NCBI GenBank assembly: GCA_964368305.1
Contig: CAYJAB010000001.1
Coordinates: forward strand, 186,001-250,000
Direction of reading: 5' to 3'
Source: CAYJAB01 sp964368305
GTDB taxonomy: Bacteria; Bacillota_I; Bacilli_A; Erysipelotrichales; Erysipelotrichaceae
DNA length: 64,000 bases
In this document: in pieces, positions 62,122 to 64,000 of the stretch
Layout of the letters: every line of letters starts with the position of its first letter
Position numbering within the stretch: the first letter of the stretch is position 1
Program-made: the position numbers and the translations under genes
The notes under the pieces: generated by a model
What the model was told of the DNA's origin: nothing
What the model saw: the letters and a program-made list of their open reading frames with translations, nothing else
Database searches by the model: none

Positions 62122-62332
62122 AACAGATGTCATTGAGGTCGAAGGTGTAATCGAAGATACACTTCCGAACGCTATGTTTAAAGTGAAATTAACAAACGGG
62201 CACGTAATATTGGCCCACGTTTCTGGCAAAATCCGTATGCATTACATTCGCATTTTACCAGGTGACCGTGTTACCGTTGAAATTTCGCCGTATGATTTAA
62301 CACGTGGGCGTATAACATTTAGACATAAATAA
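62114..62332 (+). CDS. infA: Translation initiation factor IF-1
   Basis: 72-residue S1/OB-fold factor (VEGVIEDTLPNAMFKVKLTNGH...YDLTRGRITFRHK). The SD AAAGGAGG lies within the end of map, so translation is coupled. Confidence 0.97.
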   Translation: MGKTDVIEVEGVIEDTLPNAMFKVKLTNGHVILAHVSGKIRMHYIRILPGDRVTVEISPYDLTRGRITFRHK

Positions 62333-62352
62333 GTCTAATAGGGAGGAAACGC

Positions 62353-62466
62353 ATGAAAGTAAGACCATCAGTTAAACCAATATGCGATAAGTGCCGTATC
62401 ATTAAGCGCAAAGGTCGCGTAATGGTTATTTGTGAAAACCCTAAACACAAACAACGTCAAGGTTAA
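62353..62466 (+). CDS. rpmJ: 50S ribosomal protein L36
   Basis: 37 residues (MKVRPSVKPICDKCRIIKRK start) with zinc ligands Cys11, Cys14, Cys27 and His32. GGGAGG SD. Zinc-dependent (C+) form. Confidence 0.96.
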   Translation: MKVRPSVKPICDKCRIIKRKGRVMVICENPKHKQRQG

Positions 62467-62484
62467 TAGGAGGAAAGAACAAAA

Positions 62485-62850
62485 ATGGCTCGTATTGCAG
62501 GAATCGATTTACCACGTAATAAACGTGTAGTAATCGGATTAACTTATATTTATGGTATCGGTCGCCCAATGGCCGAAAAAATCTTAGCAATTACAAACAT
62601 CAGTGAAGACATTCGTGTCAAAGATTTGACTGAAGAGCAAGTAAATGCTTTAAGACAAGAAATCGACAACGTAAAAGTTGAAGGTGATTTAAGACGTGAA
62701 GTTGCGATGAACATTAAACGTTTAATGGAAATCGGATGTACACGCGGAATTCGTCATAGAAGAAGCTTACCAGTAAGAGGACAACGTACAAAAACGAATG
62801 CTCGTACTCGTAAAGGACCAGCACGCCCAGTAGCTGGTAAAAAGAAATAA
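62485..62850 (+). CDS. rpsM: 30S ribosomal protein S13
   Basis: 121 residues; MARIAGIDLPRNKRVVIGLTYIYGIG start and GQRTKTNARTRKGPARPVAGKKK tail. Confidence 0.97.
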   Translation: MARIAGIDLPRNKRVVIGLTYIYGIGRPMAEKILAITNISEDIRVKDLTEEQVNALRQEIDNVKVEGDLRREVAMNIKRLMEIGCTRGIRHRRSLPVRGQRTKTNARTRKGPARPVAGKKK

Positions 62851-62869
62851 CGATAGGAGGTAATTAGAA

Positions 62870-63262
62870 ATGGCAAAACAAAAAACGACTACACGCAAAC
62901 GTCGTGTACGTAAGAATATCGTCAAAGGTGTGGCTCATATCCACTCTACATTCAATAACACTATCGTTACAATTACTGACGAAAGTGGAAACGCAATCGC
63001 TTGGTCTAGTGCTGGAGCATTAGGATACAAAGGTTCTCGTAAATCAACACCATTTGCAGCTCAACTTGCTAGTGAAGCTGCAGCTAAAGGTGCAATTGAT
63101 CACGGTATGAAACATGTTGAAGTTAATGTTAAAGGACCAGGACCAGGACGTGAAGCAGCAGTTAGAGCGCTTCAAATTGCTGGACTTGAAATTAGCGTAA
63201 TTAACGACGTTACTCCAATTCCACATAATGGATGTCGCCCACCAAAAAGACCACGTGGTTAA
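62870..63262 (+). CDS. rpsK: 30S ribosomal protein S11
   Basis: 130 residues; GVAHIHSTFNNTIVTITD and the C-terminal PHNGCRPPKRPRG motif. Confidence 0.97.
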   Translation: MAKQKTTTRKRRVRKNIVKGVAHIHSTFNNTIVTITDESGNAIAWSSAGALGYKGSRKSTPFAAQLASEAAAKGAIDHGMKHVEVNVKGPGPGREAAVRALQIAGLEISVINDVTPIPHNGCRPPKRPRG

Positions 63263-63286
63263 TGGACCACTCCAGGAGGATATATA

Positions 63287-64000
63287 ATGCAAAAGTTTGA
63301 ACGTGCAAATTTTGAAGTAAAAGAATACGTAGAATCAAGTCATTATGGTAAGTTTGTTATCGAACCTCTTGAAAGAGGATTTGGTACAACGTTAGGTAAT
63401 GCACTAAGACGTGTTTTACTCTCCTCTTTACCAGGGGCTGCAGTATATTCAATTAAAATTGAAAACGTGTATCATGAATTTACATCTATTCCAGGAGTTT
63501 TAGAGGATGTTACTACAATTATTTTAAATGTGAAGGATTTAATCTTAACTTCTTCAGATGATGAAGTACATACATTAAGAATTTCTGCTAAAGGACAACA
63601 AATTATCACTGCTGGTGATATTGAATGTCCAGAAGGTGTTGAAATACTAAATCAAGATTTAGTAATCGCTACTCTTGAAGACAATGGTGTTCTTGATATG
63701 GAACTTAAAGTTCGCAAAGGTAGAGGGTATGTTAGCGCAGATGCTAATAAAGCACTTTACCAAAACTCTTCACAAGGAATTGGAACGATTTTTACAGATG
63801 CAATTTATACACCTGTTGAACGTATTTCATATACTGTTGATCCAACACGTGTTGGTCAAAATGCAAAATATGATCGTTTAACATTTGAAATTTGGACAAA
63901 TGGGGCAATTACTCCTCAAATGTCAATTGCACTTGGTTCTAAAATCTTAATGGATCATTTAGATTTATTAACAGATGTTAGCAATAGTGTAAAAGAGATG
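63287..64000 (+). CDS. rpoA: RNA polymerase alpha subunit (3' partial)
   Basis: 238 codons remain open to the window end. It carries the N-terminal assembly domain (FVIEPLERGFGTTLGNALRRVLLSSLPGAAV; PGVLEDVTTIILNVKDL; TNGAITPQMSIALGSKIL). The C-terminal DNA- and activator-binding domain lies beyond. AGGAGG SD 9 nt before the ATG. Last identified gene of the alpha segment. Confidence 0.97.
   Translation, partial: MQKFERANFEVKEYVESSHYGKFVIEPLERGFGTTLGNALRRVLLSSLPGAAVYSIKIENVYHEFTSIPGVLEDVTTIILNVKDLILTSSDDEVHTLRISAKGQQIITAGDIECPEGVEILNQDLVIATLEDNGVLDMELKVRKGRGYVSADANKALYQNSSQGIGTIFTDAIYTPVERISYTVDPTRVGQNAKYDRLTFEIWTNGAITPQMSIALGSKILMDHLDLLTDVSNSVKEM

Noticed and set aside
63675..63881. 68-codon plus-strand frame near the window end
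   Set aside because: It lies out of frame inside rpoA, whose frame is continuous from 63287 to the window edge.

Overview
The window looks like a chromosomal segment of a low-GC Gram-positive bacterium, most plausibly from the Erysipelotrichia or a close relative of the Firmicutes/Mollicutes boundary. That placement is inferred from AT-rich coding, strong AGGAGG-type ribosome binding sites, a Cys T-box riboswitch, a serine-46 type HPr, GatCAB-dependent tRNA-Gln synthesis, type Z S14, and Firmicute gene orders (walJ-htrA-rlmH, cysS-mrnC-rlmB-sigH-rpmG-secE-nusG-rplK-rplA, pcrA-ligA-camS-gatCAB, S10-spc-alpha). No database search was possible.

Layout. 1-3.8 kb: a cell-wall M23 peptidase (5' end outside the window), WalJ, HtrA, RlmH and a PH-like membrane protein. 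3.9-10.8 kb: HPr, phosphoglucomutase, an acetyltransferase, and glycogen branching enzyme plus phosphorylase. No glgC or glgA is present; malQ lies at 47.7 kb. 10.8-15.8 kb: a 1591-residue modular surface protein with duplicated Gly-rich beta-helix blocks and one C-terminal SLH repeat that looks cut short. 16.0-19.5 kb: a divergent island of four lipoprotein genes (ApbE-type flavin transferase, a candidate flavinylated lipoprotein, and one intact and one apparently dead rhodanese). 19.5-26.4 kb: T-box-cysS operon, sigma factor, rpmG-secE-nusG, an MFS transporter, and an L1-type leader with rplK-rplA. 26.5-33.5 kb: MscS channel, LtaS-like transferase, a VanY-like protein lacking its zinc ligands, two RNA modification enzymes and a GNAT. 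33.7-44.2 kb: PcrA, LigA, CamS, GatCAB, a membrane protein and RlmD. 44.2-46.1 kb: a decayed accessory patch with an AgrD-like autoinducer precursor, a truncated AgrA-like receiver, an unknown beta-rich protein, a small membrane peptide and the 3' end of an LPXTG surface protein. 46.2-50.2 kb: XRE regulator, DUF975 protein, MalQ and a MalK-type ATPase. 50.2-64.0 kb: the S10-spc-alpha operon from a promoter embedded in the preceding terminator to rpoA, which runs off the window; rpmD (L30) is missing from its usual place.

How it fits together. Most of the window is housekeeping (translation, RNA modification, secretion, DNA repair, glycogen turnover, envelope maintenance). The best candidate for an undescribed system is the 16-19.4 kb lipoprotein island. 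There, a surface flavin transferase, a likely client with a DTFSGSS flavinylation-like motif, and two rhodanese lipoproteins appear to form an extracytoplasmic flavin/sulfur redox module. The 44.4 kb patch is the best candidate for a relic quorum-sensing locus.
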